In this document: one piece after another, positions 9,188 to 18,886 of the stretch
Layout: every line of letters begins with the position of its first letter
How positions within the stretch are numbered: position 1 is the first letter of the stretch
Assembly (NCBI GenBank): GCA_020832455.1
Contig: JAFIEQ010000018.1
Location: 1-43,018, forward strand
Origin: Nitriliruptoraceae bacterium
GTDB taxonomy: Bacteria; Actinomycetota; Nitriliruptoria; Nitriliruptorales; Nitriliruptoraceae
DNA: 43,018 nucleotides
Reading direction: 5' to 3'
The notes under the pieces: generated by a model
What the model was told of the DNA's origin: nothing
The model's database searches: none
Seen by the model: only the letters and a program-made list of their open reading frames with translations
Translations under genes and position numbers: made by a program

Positions 9188-9993
9188 CGACGCCACAGCG
9201 ACTCCTGATGCGGACCAACCATCGCGACCAGGACCACGGCAGCCACCGGCCACACCAACGCCGGGATGACGGCATCACGGAGCGCTCCCTCGGTCGCAGG
9301 GGCCAACTGCAACGACGCCGCACCGGCCAACTCACCCAACAGCGACGGCGACAGCGACTCCAGCCAGGCCGCCGCCACGTAGGCCGTCAGCGGCACGAGG
9401 TTCGGAACCAACGGCACCTGCACGATGGACCCGACCACCGCCGCGACCGCCGCCAGGCCGCCTGCCGCCATGCCTGCGACCACGATCGTGTACGCATCGC
9501 CCTGGAACGCCGACCCGTCCGTGAGTACGGCCGATCCAGCCCACGCCGGACCGGCCGGTCGCGCTCCGAGCAGCCAGACCAGACCCGTGAACGAGACCAA
9601 GAGTCCGGTCACTGCCAGCGACGAAGCCACCAGGCCGGCCCCGCCAGCGCGCAACGCGAGGTACCCGGCCGGCCCCAGACCACGCAGCCGCAGCAGCAAG
9701 GCAAGCCCATCGCGCCGATCCGCGACCATGACCGCGGCTGGGACCGTGGCCGCGACGACCACCACGGTCCAGACCCCCTCGCCTCGGGCGATCAACCCGA
9801 ACCCACCTCGGATCGGTGAGTCGTCCGTCGTGAGCGGATCGGCCAGCCAGGTCAGCTCCGGCACGGCGAGCACCGCGACGATCAGCACGCTCGACGGGCG
9901 TCCGAGCCGTCGGGATGCGTCCACGAGTGCCCAGCGCAGCCAGCGACCGTGTGGACGGGCCCGTCGGCCTACTGCTGCACGATCGGTCACCAC
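9184..9993 (-). CDS. ABC transporter permease-like membrane protein
   Basis: Multiple hydrophobic helices; GTG start; 4-bp overlap with downstream permease. Confidence 0.72.
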   Translation of the reverse strand: MVTDRAAVGRRARPHGRWLRWALVDASRRLGRPSSVLIVAVLAVPELTWLADPLTTDDSPIRGGFGLIARGEGVWTVVVVAATVPAAVMVADRRDGLALLLRLRGLGPAGYLALRAGGAGLVASSLAVTGLLVSFTGLVWLLGARPAGPAWAGSAVLTDGSAFQGDAYTIVVAGMAAGGLAAVAAVVGSIVQVPLVPNLVPLTAYVAAAWLESLSPSLLGELAGAASLQLAPATEGALRDAVIPALVWPVAAVVLVAMVGPHQESLWRR

Positions 9994-10086
9994 ACGAGGC
10001 CCCTTCGGATCGCATCGACGGCGAACTGCCGAGGACGTTACGGCCGGGCGAGGTGCGGACCGTCAGCCCTCGTGTTGAACGTCGAC

Positions 10087-10099
10087 TCCACCCTGGGGT
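10087..10099. promoter_or_regulatory. Candidate response-regulator site upstream of permease
   Basis: TCCACCCTGGGGT; same 13-mer with one change at 12140-12152. Confidence 0.45.
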
Positions 10100-10141
10100 G
10101 CACGCTGCGACACTGCGGGTCGAGGGGCGGGCGCCCGCTCT

Positions 10142-10822
10142 TCACGTGCCGGGGCTGACGAACCCGCTCTCGTAGGCCGTGATCACGGCTTGGACACGAT
10201 CGCGAGCGCCGAGTTTGGCCAGGATCCGGTTCACATGGGTCTTGACCGTCGCCTCCGCAACGAACAGGTCCGCCGCGATCTCCCCGTTGGACCGGCCACG
10301 CGCCATCAACTCGAGCACCTCACGCTCCCGAGCGGTCAACGCCTCGAGCATGCCGGTGTCAGCGTTCCGTGCCGCTGGGAGCGACGTGGCGAGGTGGTCG
10401 AGCAACCGCCGGGTGCTCGCCGGTGCGATGACGGCATCGCCCGCATGCACGCTGCGGATCGCGGCGAGCAGTTCCTCGGGCTGTGCGTCCTTCAGAAGGA
10501 ACCCACTCGCCCCGACCCTGATCGCCTCGAGCACGTACTCGTCGAGGTCGAACGTCGTCAGCACCACGACCCGGGGCTGGACCGGACCGGGCCAGTCCGC
10601 CGCGGTGAGGCGGCTCGTCGTGGCCAGCCCGTCCATGCCCGGCATGCGCACATCCATCAGGACCACATCGGCGGCGGTGTGGTGCAGGATGTCGAGGGCG
10701 TGCGCACCGTCGCCGGCTTCCGCGACGACGCGCAGATCCGACTGCGAGTCGATGACCATGCCGAACCCGGCGCGCACCAACGGCTGATCGTCGATCAGCG
10801 CGACACGGATCGGCTCGCTCAC
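10142..10822 (-). CDS. NarL/LuxR-family response regulator
   Basis: Receiver domain (ALIDDQPLVRAGFGMVI, VLMDVRMPGMDGL) and LuxR HTH (LTAREREVLELMARGRSNGEIAADLFVAEATVKTHVNRIL). Confidence 0.95.
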   Translation of the reverse strand: MSEPIRVALIDDQPLVRAGFGMVIDSQSDLRVVAEAGDGAHALDILHHTAADVVLMDVRMPGMDGLATTSRLTAADWPGPVQPRVVVLTTFDLDEYVLEAIRVGASGFLLKDAQPEELLAAIRSVHAGDAVIAPASTRRLLDHLATSLPAARNADTGMLEALTAREREVLELMARGRSNGEIAADLFVAEATVKTHVNRILAKLGARDRVQAVITAYESGFVSPGT

Positions 10823-12105
10823 AACGGGCCCCCGCTCGGTGCCGTCTGGGGGATCGCCGTCGTCAACGGCAGCTCGACACGGACCCGGAACCCGCCTCCG
10901 TCAGCTGGCCCGGCATCGAGCTCTCCATCGAACAGCCCGACGCGCTCGGCCATGCCGGGCAGCCCGAGGCCGCTGCCAGCGGAGAGCTGCGTCGAGGACG
11001 CACCTCGGCCGTCGTCGGTCACTTCGATCACGAGCCGCTCGGCGTTCCAGCGACGCACGACCCGGGCGGTCGCGTCGGGTCCGGCGTGTCGGAGCACGTT
11101 GGTCAGTGCCTCCTGCAGTACCCGGTAGGCGGTGAGCTGCAGCCCTGCGGTCACGGCCACCGGGGTACCGACCTCCTCGACCGACACCTCAAGACCGGCA
11201 CGACGGATCCCCTCCACCAGCGCGGCGACGTCCCCGTCGGAGGGTTGAGGAGCGTCCGGCACGAGCTCCTGCCGTCCAGATGGGTGCGTTCCTGCGGTTC
11301 TCGTCGGCACGGATCGGCTGTCCGCCGCGGTGCCGTCCGGTGGTCCATCGCGGAGCACCCCGAGGATGCGCCGCACATCCGTCAGTGCGGACCGGCCGGT
11401 GTCGGCGATCGTGGCCAGGACCGGACCCGCGACGGACGGATCGTTCTCGATGGCGTACCGGCCCCCGTCGGCCTGCGCAACAACCACGGACAGCGAGTGA
11501 GCCACGACGTCGTGCATCTCGCGCGCGATACGCGCTCGCTCCGCCGCCACCGCGATGAGCGCCTGCTGGTCACGTTCACGCTCGAGGCGCTCCGCCCGAT
11601 CGTGCAGGGCATCCAACGTGTCCCGACGAGCACGCCGCAGCATCGCCAGCGCCCACACCGCCAACCCGCTGATGACGATGGCGAAGGAGGCACTCAGCCC
11701 GAACGGGAGCTGACCGTCGACCGCCGAGCGTGCCACGAACGCCGACGCACCGGCGACGATCCCCGACATCGCCGCCCGACCAGCCCAGGCTGGGCCGTAC
11801 ACGGTGACGGTGTACAGCGACACGAGCACCGCCAGATCGGCCGGCATGAGCAACGCCGGGCCGACCACCGTCTGGACGGCAGCGACCACGAACACCGCCA
11901 CGGCCGAGGTGACCGGCAGGCGTCTTCGCAGCACGAGCGGCAACACCACCGCAACGACCCACGGTGTCACGGGCCCCGACGTGACGTCGGTCGTGATGTC
12001 GAACGACGTCACGACGAGTAGCGGCGCGATCACCGTCACCGCTGCCGCGTCGACCAAGAGCGGTCGACGTGCCAACCAGTCAGAGAACCGACGCACGCTC
12101 GTCAT
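10819..12105 (-). CDS. Sensor histidine kinase (HisKA_3/DesK type)
   Basis: ARIAREMHDVVAHSLSVVVAQADGG H-box; VTDDGRGASS and GLGLPGMAERV; 4-bp overlap with response regulator. Confidence 0.93.
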   Translation of the reverse strand: MTSVRRFSDWLARRPLLVDAAAVTVIAPLLVVTSFDITTDVTSGPVTPWVVAVVLPLVLRRRLPVTSAVAVFVVAAVQTVVGPALLMPADLAVLVSLYTVTVYGPAWAGRAAMSGIVAGASAFVARSAVDGQLPFGLSASFAIVISGLAVWALAMLRRARRDTLDALHDRAERLERERDQQALIAVAAERARIAREMHDVVAHSLSVVVAQADGGRYAIENDPSVAGPVLATIADTGRSALTDVRRILGVLRDGPPDGTAADSRSVPTRTAGTHPSGRQELVPDAPQPSDGDVAALVEGIRRAGLEVSVEEVGTPVAVTAGLQLTAYRVLQEALTNVLRHAGPDATARVVRRWNAERLVIEVTDDGRGASSTQLSAGSGLGLPGMAERVGLFDGELDAGPADGGGFRVRVELPLTTAIPQTAPSGGPL

Positions 12106-12139
12106 GGATGGAGCGTAGAACCCGACGTTCGACGCCGCG

Positions 12140-12152
12140 TCCACCCAGGGGT
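12140..12152. promoter_or_regulatory. Candidate response-regulator site upstream of histidine kinase
   Basis: TCCACCCAGGGGT, matches 10087-10099 at 12 of 13 positions. Confidence 0.45.
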
Positions 12153-12156
12153 CTGC

Positions 12157-13377
12157 TCAGTGCTCGATCTCGTCGGGTTCGATCCAGCCGTCGTCGCCCT
12201 CGGGCCGCTCGTCGCCCGCCCACTCCCGCAACCTCGGCGCGCCCTCCTCCGGGCCGATGGCCAGCAGCCGGTCCCCGACCCGCAGCCCGTAGCCGCGGCG
12301 CGGCCGGTAGGCCCAGCGCCCGCCCCGCTGGACCGCCAGGACCTCCATGCCGGTCTCGGAGTGCAGCTTGAGCTCACCCAGCGTCCGGTCCTGCAGCCGA
12401 CTCCCGGCCGCGATGATCGCCTCGGCGACGATCTCGTCCGCCTCGGACAGTGCGGTGGCGATGATCGGGTGCGGGGGACCGTCGTCCTCGATGACCCGCG
12501 TCATCGACTGGGCGCTGTCGACGATGCGCTCGGAGGCGGCGGCGAGGTGGAGCATGCCGCGCAGCTCCTCCGGGTCCTCGAGTTCCTTCGCCGCCCGCAG
12601 CACCCAGCCCTCGAGCTGGTGGAACAGCTCGTCGGACTGGTCCTCGATCACGCTGACCTCGCCGGCGAGCGAGGTGTCGCGCAGCAGGATGGCGGAGTAG
12701 GCGAGCCCGACGGCCACCTCGGAGACGTTCTTGAGCTCCACGACGAGGTCGACCGCGCGGTCGAGGTGCGAGAGCGTGCCCCCGACGACGGGTGCCGGCA
12801 GCTCGCGGGCCGTGCCGCCGGCCAGTTCGCGCACCGTGTCCAGCCCCTCCTTCGGCCCCTGGAGGAACAGCACGTCGTTCTCGCGCAGCACCTCGTCGCC
12901 CTCCGGGCCGTAGACCCAGTCCACGTCGCGGCGGATGGCGATCACCCACATGCCGGTCCTGGCGGGCAGTTCCAGGTCGCGCAGGGTGGTGCCCTCGAGC
13001 TGGTTGTCCGCGCGCACCTTGACCCGCCCGGTGATCTCCGTGGCGTGGCGCAGGTCGTCGCGCAGCTGTGCCGGGACACCGAGGTCCTTGAGCACCACCC
13101 GGGCGATGTCCTCGGCCGCGTCCGCGATGCCCTCGATCGACACGGCCATGGACAGAACGCCGGCGAGCTGGTCCGCGTCGTCGCGGGTCCGTGCGGCGAT
13201 CATGCACACGGCCCGCAGCTCCACGAGCAGCTCGTCGACCCGGTCCTCGAGGCGCAGCACCTCGCGTGCGAGCGCGTCGTCGCCGAAGAAGATGGCCGCG
13301 TAGGCGAGGTCGACCATCAGCTCCGCGGCGTCCTTCGCCCCGACGAGCATCTCTTTGATCGTGCGACGGTTCCTCAT
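12157..13377 (-). CDS. Tandem PhoU-like / TrkA_C (RCK_C) protein
   Basis: Two PhoU-like helical segments (AAELMVDLAYAAIFFGDDALAREVLRLEDRVDEL and VVELKNVSEVAVGLAYSAILLRDTSLAGEVSVIEDQSDEL), each followed by a TrkA_C-like segment (GMWVIAIRR...LRENDVLFLQGP; GMEVLAVQR...LRVGDRLLAIGP). Confidence 0.8.
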   Translation of the reverse strand: MRNRRTIKEMLVGAKDAAELMVDLAYAAIFFGDDALAREVLRLEDRVDELLVELRAVCMIAARTRDDADQLAGVLSMAVSIEGIADAAEDIARVVLKDLGVPAQLRDDLRHATEITGRVKVRADNQLEGTTLRDLELPARTGMWVIAIRRDVDWVYGPEGDEVLRENDVLFLQGPKEGLDTVRELAGGTARELPAPVVGGTLSHLDRAVDLVVELKNVSEVAVGLAYSAILLRDTSLAGEVSVIEDQSDELFHQLEGWVLRAAKELEDPEELRGMLHLAAASERIVDSAQSMTRVIEDDGPPHPIIATALSEADEIVAEAIIAAGSRLQDRTLGELKLHSETGMEVLAVQRGGRWAYRPRRGYGLRVGDRLLAIGPEEGAPRLREWAGDERPEGDDGWIEPDEIEH

Positions 13378-13382
13378 GGTGA

Positions 13383-14672
13383 TCAGACTCCCACGTGCAG
13401 CAGGGTGATGGCGCCGAGCAGGCACAGGACCCCGGTCAGGTCCATCATGGCCGTGACGATCGGGATGCCGTGGTTGTCGGGGTCGAACCCGAACCGGAAC
13501 GAGATGGTGGCGGCGAGGTAGGCGGTCCCGGCCAGGATCGGCAGGGCGAACAGGCCCCCGAGTAGCACCACGCCCAGGGTCTGGGTGAGGGCCAGCGCGT
13601 CCACGCCGGGCACGATGACGGCCGCGAGCCAGCCGGCCAGGCCGACCCCGGAGAAGGCCAGGAGCGCCAGCAGGGTGGTCAGCGAGAAGTCCAGGGTCGC
13701 GAGTTTGCCCGGGACCAGCCGCGGTTCGAGCTGACCGACGTGCAGCTTGGAGGCGAGCCGGCTGGAGAGCATGCCGCCGAGCGAGCCGCAGTTGGCGATG
13801 AACGGGGGGATCAGCACGAGCAGCGCCGCCGCCCCGAACTGCTCCTCCGCGCGCGCCTCGACGACGACCCCGGCGAACACGTCGATCGTCACCGCGATGG
13901 TGAGCACGATCAGCGACTCGCGGACGACGCGCCGGATCGTCGGCTCCCGCTGGCGGATGCCGAGGATCGCCGCGACCACGGCGCCGAGCAGCCCGAGGAC
14001 CCCGAGCACCTCGGGCAGCACGGGCACGTCCAGCACGAGCGTCGCGATCAGCAACGCCGGCAGCGTGACCAGGTCACCGGTGGCGGTGATGATCGGGGCG
14101 CCGACGTCGTCCATGGAGAAGCCGACCGACTCGGAGCGTCTGGCCATCCACACGACGACGACGAACAGCACGACCGACGACAGCAGCCCCCCGACCAGGG
14201 AGATGGCGACGAGGTCCAGCAGCGGGATCGTCGGCAGGCCGAGCGCGGCGCTGATGGCCCACGCGATCAGGCCGGCCTGGGTGGCGGAGGCGACGCTCAG
14301 GATCGAGGAGGCCTCCACCTGCCGGCCGAGGTAGCTCTTGCGGACCAGTTGCCGGTCGAACTGACCGGTGAGGATGCCCGTGGACAGCCGGGATCCGAGC
14401 GCCCCGAAGATCGCGCCGCGCATGCCGATCGCGGCGGGGATCAGCGCGAGCAGCCCCGGGATCGATGCCAGACGTTCCTCGGAGGACGCCAACGTGATCC
14501 CGGCGATCAGCGTCGCGCCGAGCCCGAGGGCCAGCGCGGACGCGCCCGAACGGATGCTGCGCGACTCCTGTGCCCAGTAGCCGCGGACCTCCGCGACGGG
14601 CAGCCCGATCAGCCGTCCCAACGCCTTCAGGGGGCGTGGGACGCGGGGCAGTGGCGGTCGGGCTGAGGGCAC
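13383..14672 (-). CDS. MgtE/SLC41-type divalent cation transporter, duplicated membrane domain
   Basis: Two repeats of GALGSRLSTGILTGQF / GSLGGMLSSRLASKLHVGQ type and paired membrane domains; no CBS domain seen. Confidence 0.82.
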   Translation of the reverse strand: MPSARPPLPRVPRPLKALGRLIGLPVAEVRGYWAQESRSIRSGASALALGLGATLIAGITLASSEERLASIPGLLALIPAAIGMRGAIFGALGSRLSTGILTGQFDRQLVRKSYLGRQVEASSILSVASATQAGLIAWAISAALGLPTIPLLDLVAISLVGGLLSSVVLFVVVVWMARRSESVGFSMDDVGAPIITATGDLVTLPALLIATLVLDVPVLPEVLGVLGLLGAVVAAILGIRQREPTIRRVVRESLIVLTIAVTIDVFAGVVVEARAEEQFGAAALLVLIPPFIANCGSLGGMLSSRLASKLHVGQLEPRLVPGKLATLDFSLTTLLALLAFSGVGLAGWLAAVIVPGVDALALTQTLGVVLLGGLFALPILAGTAYLAATISFRFGFDPDNHGIPIVTAMMDLTGVLCLLGAITLLHVGV

Positions 14673-14841
14673 GGATCGTCCCGATGGATCGGGGTCGGGG
14701 CTCGGCCTGCGGGCGGCCACCCGCCGACGCCGCAGCGCGTGACGGGGCCGCCGCGGTCGAGCGTTGAGGCTAACCGCCCGGGGAGCCCGAACGGACCCGT
14801 CCGGTTCGTTCCGCTGGATGGCCCGTCGGTACCCTCTCGAC

Positions 14842-16641
14842 ATGGATACCTACCGCGCCCCGGTCCGTGACGCCCGCTTCGTGCTCGAGCACATCACGCC
14901 CCTGTCGGCGTTGACCGCGCTCGACGCGTTCGCCCATGCGGAACCCGAGCTCGTCGACGGGCTGCTCGAGGAGGCTGGTCGGTTCGCCTCCGAGGCGATC
15001 GCCCCGACCAACCGCGACGGCGACGCCGAGGGCGCCAAGGTCGTCGACGGTGGCGTGGTGACGCCCGACAGCTTCAAGCAGGCCTACGACGGCTACGTCC
15101 AGGCCGGCTGGGGAGCGGTCCAGCACCCGGCCGAGTTCGGTGGTGGTGCCTTCCCCCTGACCGTGGCCAACGTGGTCAAGGAGTTCATCACCTCCGCGAA
15201 CATGGCGTTCTCGCTCGGGCCGCTGCTCACGACCGGCGCGGTCTACCTGATGCAGCACCACTGCTCGGACGAGCAGCTGCAGACCTACGTCCCGAAGCTC
15301 GTCTCCGGCGAGTGGGCCGGGACGATGAACCTCACCGAGCCGCAGGCCGGCTCCGACGTCGGCGCGGTGACGACGAGGGCCGTGCCGGCTGACGACGGCA
15401 CCTACCGGATCACCGGCCAGAAGATCTACATCACCTACGGCGACCACGACCTGACCGACAACATCATCCACCTGGTCCTGGCCCGGTTGCCCGACGCGCC
15501 GCCCGGGACCAAGGGCATCTCGCTGTTCATCGTCCCGAAGTTCCTCGTGAACGACGACGGGTCGTTGGGTGCGCGCAACGACGTCGAGGTGGTCTCGCTC
15601 GAGCACAAGCTCGGCATCCACGCCTCCCCGACCGCCGTCATGGCGTACGGGGAGAGCGGCGAGGGCGCGACGGGGTACCTCGTCGGTGAGCCCAACCAGG
15701 GCATGCGCCAGATGTTCACGATGATGAACGATGCGCGGCTCGGCGTCGGCCTGCAAGGCGTCGCGATCGCGGAACGCGCCTACCAGCAGGCACTGCACTA
15801 CGCACAGGACCGACGCCAGGGCCGCGGCCCCGCCAGCGAGCCGGGCGAGCAGGCGGCGATCATCGATCACGCCGACGTGCGCCGGATGCTGCTGACGCAG
15901 AAGGCCTCGATCGAGGCGGCGCGGGCGCTGTGCTACGCCAACGCGCACGCGCTCGACCTCGGCCACCACGCCGACGACCCGGTCGTGCGCGAGCAGCAGA
16001 CCAAGCTCGCTGACCTGCTGACCCCGCTGTCCAAGGCGTGGGCGACCGACCTGGGCGTCGAGCTGACCTCGCTCGCGGTCCAGGTCCACGGGGGCATGGG
16101 CTACGTGGAGGAGACCGGCGTCGCCCAGCACTACCGCGACGCGCGCATCGCCCCGATCTACGAGGGCACCAACGGGATCCAGGCGCTGGACCTCGTCGGC
16201 CGCAAGCTGCCCTACGACGGCGGGGCGTTCGTCAAGGGCTACCTCGGCGATCTGCGCAGCGAGGCGACGGCGCTCACGGACGACCTCGCGGCGATCCGGG
16301 AGCCGCTGCTCGCCGCCATCGACGAGCTCGGCACCGTGACCACGTGGATCTTCGAGCACCGCGAACAGCCCAACGACGTGTTCGCCGGCGCGACCCCCTA
16401 CCTGCGCTGTTTCGCGACCGTGGTCGGGGCGGGGCTGCTCGCCAGGGGTGCCGCTGCGGCGCAGCAGCGTCTGGACGACGGAGACACCGCGCCCTACGGC
16501 GCGGACTTCCTCGCCGCGAAGGTCACGCTCGCCCGCTTCTTCGCCACGCAGCTGCTGCCGTCGGTACACGGGCTGACCGGCGCCATCACCGCCGGGGCGG
16601 ACGACCTCTACGCCGTGGCGCCGGGCGCACTGGCGCCCTGA
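14842..16641 (+). CDS. Acyl-CoA dehydrogenase, long form with C-terminal extension
   Basis: MNLTEPQAGSDVGAVTTRA, VQVHGGMGYVEETGVAQHYRDARIAPIYEGTNGIQALDLVGRKL; about 600 aa. Confidence 0.92.
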   Translation: MDTYRAPVRDARFVLEHITPLSALTALDAFAHAEPELVDGLLEEAGRFASEAIAPTNRDGDAEGAKVVDGGVVTPDSFKQAYDGYVQAGWGAVQHPAEFGGGAFPLTVANVVKEFITSANMAFSLGPLLTTGAVYLMQHHCSDEQLQTYVPKLVSGEWAGTMNLTEPQAGSDVGAVTTRAVPADDGTYRITGQKIYITYGDHDLTDNIIHLVLARLPDAPPGTKGISLFIVPKFLVNDDGSLGARNDVEVVSLEHKLGIHASPTAVMAYGESGEGATGYLVGEPNQGMRQMFTMMNDARLGVGLQGVAIAERAYQQALHYAQDRRQGRGPASEPGEQAAIIDHADVRRMLLTQKASIEAARALCYANAHALDLGHHADDPVVREQQTKLADLLTPLSKAWATDLGVELTSLAVQVHGGMGYVEETGVAQHYRDARIAPIYEGTNGIQALDLVGRKLPYDGGAFVKGYLGDLRSEATALTDDLAAIREPLLAAIDELGTVTTWIFEHREQPNDVFAGATPYLRCFATVVGAGLLARGAAAAQQRLDDGDTAPYGADFLAAKVTLARFFATQLLPSVHGLTGAITAGADDLYAVAPGALAP

Positions 16642-16683
16642 ACGCGGTGATCGCCGCGCCCGCGCGGCGCCGGCCAGGCGGCA

Positions 16684-17442
16684 TCAGCGCCCGATCACGG
16701 CCCAACACCGGACGCGATCGCCCGCCGCCGCCTGCTGGTCGACGCCCCGCGCGATGAGCGTGGGCGCACCGGTCAGCAGTGGCCGCAACGCGACGAGCGC
16801 CAACGCGTCCACGGGATCGACGTGGACGGCTCCGTCCGGCGCGGTGCCGGCGACCGCGAGCCCGGCGGTCCCGTCGGCGTCGCCCATCGCCGCGGCGCGC
16901 TCCAGCAGCGCCCGCTGGTGGTGGGTGGTGTCCCCGGACCGGACCGCGGCCGCGTCCGGTGCCCCGGCCGGCGGAGGCGGCTGATCGGGGAACGGCTGCG
17001 CCTCCCGGGTCCAGGCGAGCCCGCCCGGGCCACCCGCCGTCGTCGTGGGGGCCCCATCGATGCCATCGCCGACGGTGAGCACCTCCCCGTCGGGGTCGGC
17101 CGGTCCGTCCGGGCCGAGCACGTCCAGCACGGGCGCCCCGCCCGGCCCCAGTCGCACGACCCCGCCGGCCCACCACACGGCCAGCGCCACGGCCGCGGTC
17201 GTCCACGACCACGGCGCGTCGAGGCGGACCTCGTCGCCGGGCTCGAGGAACAGATCCGTCTGCAGCAGGTGGGCGCCCTTGGCGGCCCACTGCGCCAGCG
17301 AGGCGGCGCTCTGCTCCTGGCGTCCGGCGGGGAGCAGCAGGGTCACCGCCGGGCGGTGCCCGAGCTGGTGGGCGGCCTGGCGGACCGCGACCGCGACGTC
17401 GTCGGGTGGGGGGCCGTTGCGGGTCGGCGGGCCGAGCCGCAT
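16684..17442 (-). CDS. TIGR03089-family protein (truncated adenylate-forming-enzyme-like)
   Basis: Position next to LCP genes; DEVRLDAPWSWTTAAVALAVWWAGGVVRLG pattern. Confidence 0.7.
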   Translation of the reverse strand: MRLGPPTRNGPPPDDVAVAVRQAAHQLGHRPAVTLLLPAGRQEQSAASLAQWAAKGAHLLQTDLFLEPGDEVRLDAPWSWTTAAVALAVWWAGGVVRLGPGGAPVLDVLGPDGPADPDGEVLTVGDGIDGAPTTTAGGPGGLAWTREAQPFPDQPPPPAGAPDAAAVRSGDTTHHQRALLERAAAMGDADGTAGLAVAGTAPDGAVHVDPVDALALVALRPLLTGAPTLIARGVDQQAAAGDRVRCWAVIGR

Positions 17443-17476
17443 GGGACCTCCGGGCGGACGGGACACGGGGCGAGCG

Positions 17477-18841
17477 ATGGTACCGTCGGCAGCTGACCTC
17501 CCTCGGGCCGTCGGGGGCTTCGCCGCACCGTTGGCCGCGACCGTCCCGCTCGACCAGGATGCACCGGTGCCTGCACGCGAGCTGTCCTTCTCCTCGACCC
17601 GAGTCCCCCCGGGACGCAAGGCGTTGCGGATCGCCGGCGTCGCCGCGGCGGTCGTGGCGACCTTCCTCGGCATCTGGCTCGCGGTCGTGGCCGTGCTGTG
17701 GGGCTACACCTTCCTGCGGCTCGGGCCCGAAGAGGTCCCGGCGCTCAGCGAGGAGGTCACCGCCCTCGGCCCGTCGGACACGCGTGCGCCGCAGGACGCG
17801 ACCACCGTGCTGGTGACCATGACCGGCCCGGTCGATCCCACGGTGCCGCGGGAGTCGCCGCTGGAGGGCCCCGTGGCCCTGGTCCAGGTCGGTGGCCCGC
17901 GGGAGGAGCCGGCGGTCCTGCTCCTGCCCGCCGAGCTCCCCGTCACCATCGAGGGGCTGGGCGAGCTGACCCTGGCGGAGGTCCAGCTCGAGGGCGGGCT
18001 CGACCTGGTGACCCGCGCGGTCGCCGAGTACTCCGCCGTGCGGATCGACCACGTCGCGTCGTTGTCCGTCGATGCGCTGCCCGAGCTCGCCGACGTCCTC
18101 GCCCCGCTCGAGGTCTGCGGCTCCACCGGGTGCCGGCAGGTGGATGGGGCGGACGTGCGGGCCCAGTTGGACGCTGCCGAGGACCCGGACCTGGTCCGCA
18201 TCACCGCCGAGGTGCTCCAGGCCGTCGCCCGCCGCGTCGACGGTCGGTTCGCCGCCACCTCGCCGTTGCAGGCCCGACGGGTGGTCGACGTCATCGGGGC
18301 GGAGATCGCCACCGACGTCAGCCTGCGGGGCACGAGCCTGCTGGCCATGGCCGACGTCTTCGCGCCGCCGGTGCGGATCGATCGCGACACGCTGCCGCTG
18401 ATCGTCAACCCGGAGTCGGGTGCCATCCTGCCGCTCGAGGAGCCGGCGATGGTGCGGTTCCAGGCGCTGCAGGACGGCACCCCGCTGCTCGGTCCGGGTG
18501 GGATCACCGTCGAGGACGTCGAGCAGGGCTTCAAGGACGAGGTGCGCCTCGCGGTGCTCAACGGCGCCGGCATCGACGGGCTCGCGGGGGAGGTCGAGGT
18601 CCGCCTGCAGGCGGAGGGGTTCCAGGTGCTCGGCACCGGGAACGCCCCGAGCTTCGATCGGGAACGCACGGTGGTGAACTACGTCGCCGGTGAGGACGAC
18701 GCCGTCGACTACGTCGCGGCGCTCGTGGCCGAGGCCCTGGACGGCGCGGCGCTGGAGCCGCTCGACACGGCGTTGGAGTTCGAGGGGGAACCGGTCGACC
18801 TGCTGATCACGATCGGGACGGACCAGGACCGCTCGGGTTGA
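17477..18841 (+). CDS. LCP/LytR_C-like membrane protein, degenerate LCP domain
   Basis: N-terminal TM; LCP-like layout; LytR_C-like VRLAVLNGAGIDGLAGEVEVRLQAEGFQVLGTGNA; canonical LCP arginine motifs not seen. Confidence 0.7.
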   Translation: MVPSAADLPRAVGGFAAPLAATVPLDQDAPVPARELSFSSTRVPPGRKALRIAGVAAAVVATFLGIWLAVVAVLWGYTFLRLGPEEVPALSEEVTALGPSDTRAPQDATTVLVTMTGPVDPTVPRESPLEGPVALVQVGGPREEPAVLLLPAELPVTIEGLGELTLAEVQLEGGLDLVTRAVAEYSAVRIDHVASLSVDALPELADVLAPLEVCGSTGCRQVDGADVRAQLDAAEDPDLVRITAEVLQAVARRVDGRFAATSPLQARRVVDVIGAEIATDVSLRGTSLLAMADVFAPPVRIDRDTLPLIVNPESGAILPLEEPAMVRFQALQDGTPLLGPGGITVEDVEQGFKDEVRLAVLNGAGIDGLAGEVEVRLQAEGFQVLGTGNAPSFDRERTVVNYVAGEDDAVDYVAALVAEALDGAALEPLDTALEFEGEPVDLLITIGTDQDRSG

Positions 18842-18857
18842 GCGCGGGACGGCCGAC

Positions 18858-18886
18858 GGTGCACGGGTCGAGGGTGCACGGGTCGA
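18858..18886. repeat. 15-bp period tandem duplication between two LCP genes
   Basis: GGTGCACGGGTCGA-G-GGTGCACGGGTCGA. Confidence 0.8.

Noticed and set aside
7440-9993. Bacteriocin or lanthipeptide immunity cluster
   Set aside because: The ABC type fits, but no precursor peptide or modification enzyme is visible nearby; no support beyond exporter/TCS.
14770-16569. 599-aa minus-strand ORF
   Set aside because: Antisense shadow of the acyl-CoA dehydrogenase at 14842-16641.
18858-18886. Tandem 15-bp duplication as a regulatory iteron
   Set aside because: Only two copies, no palindromic core, no neighbouring regulator; recorded as a simple repeat.
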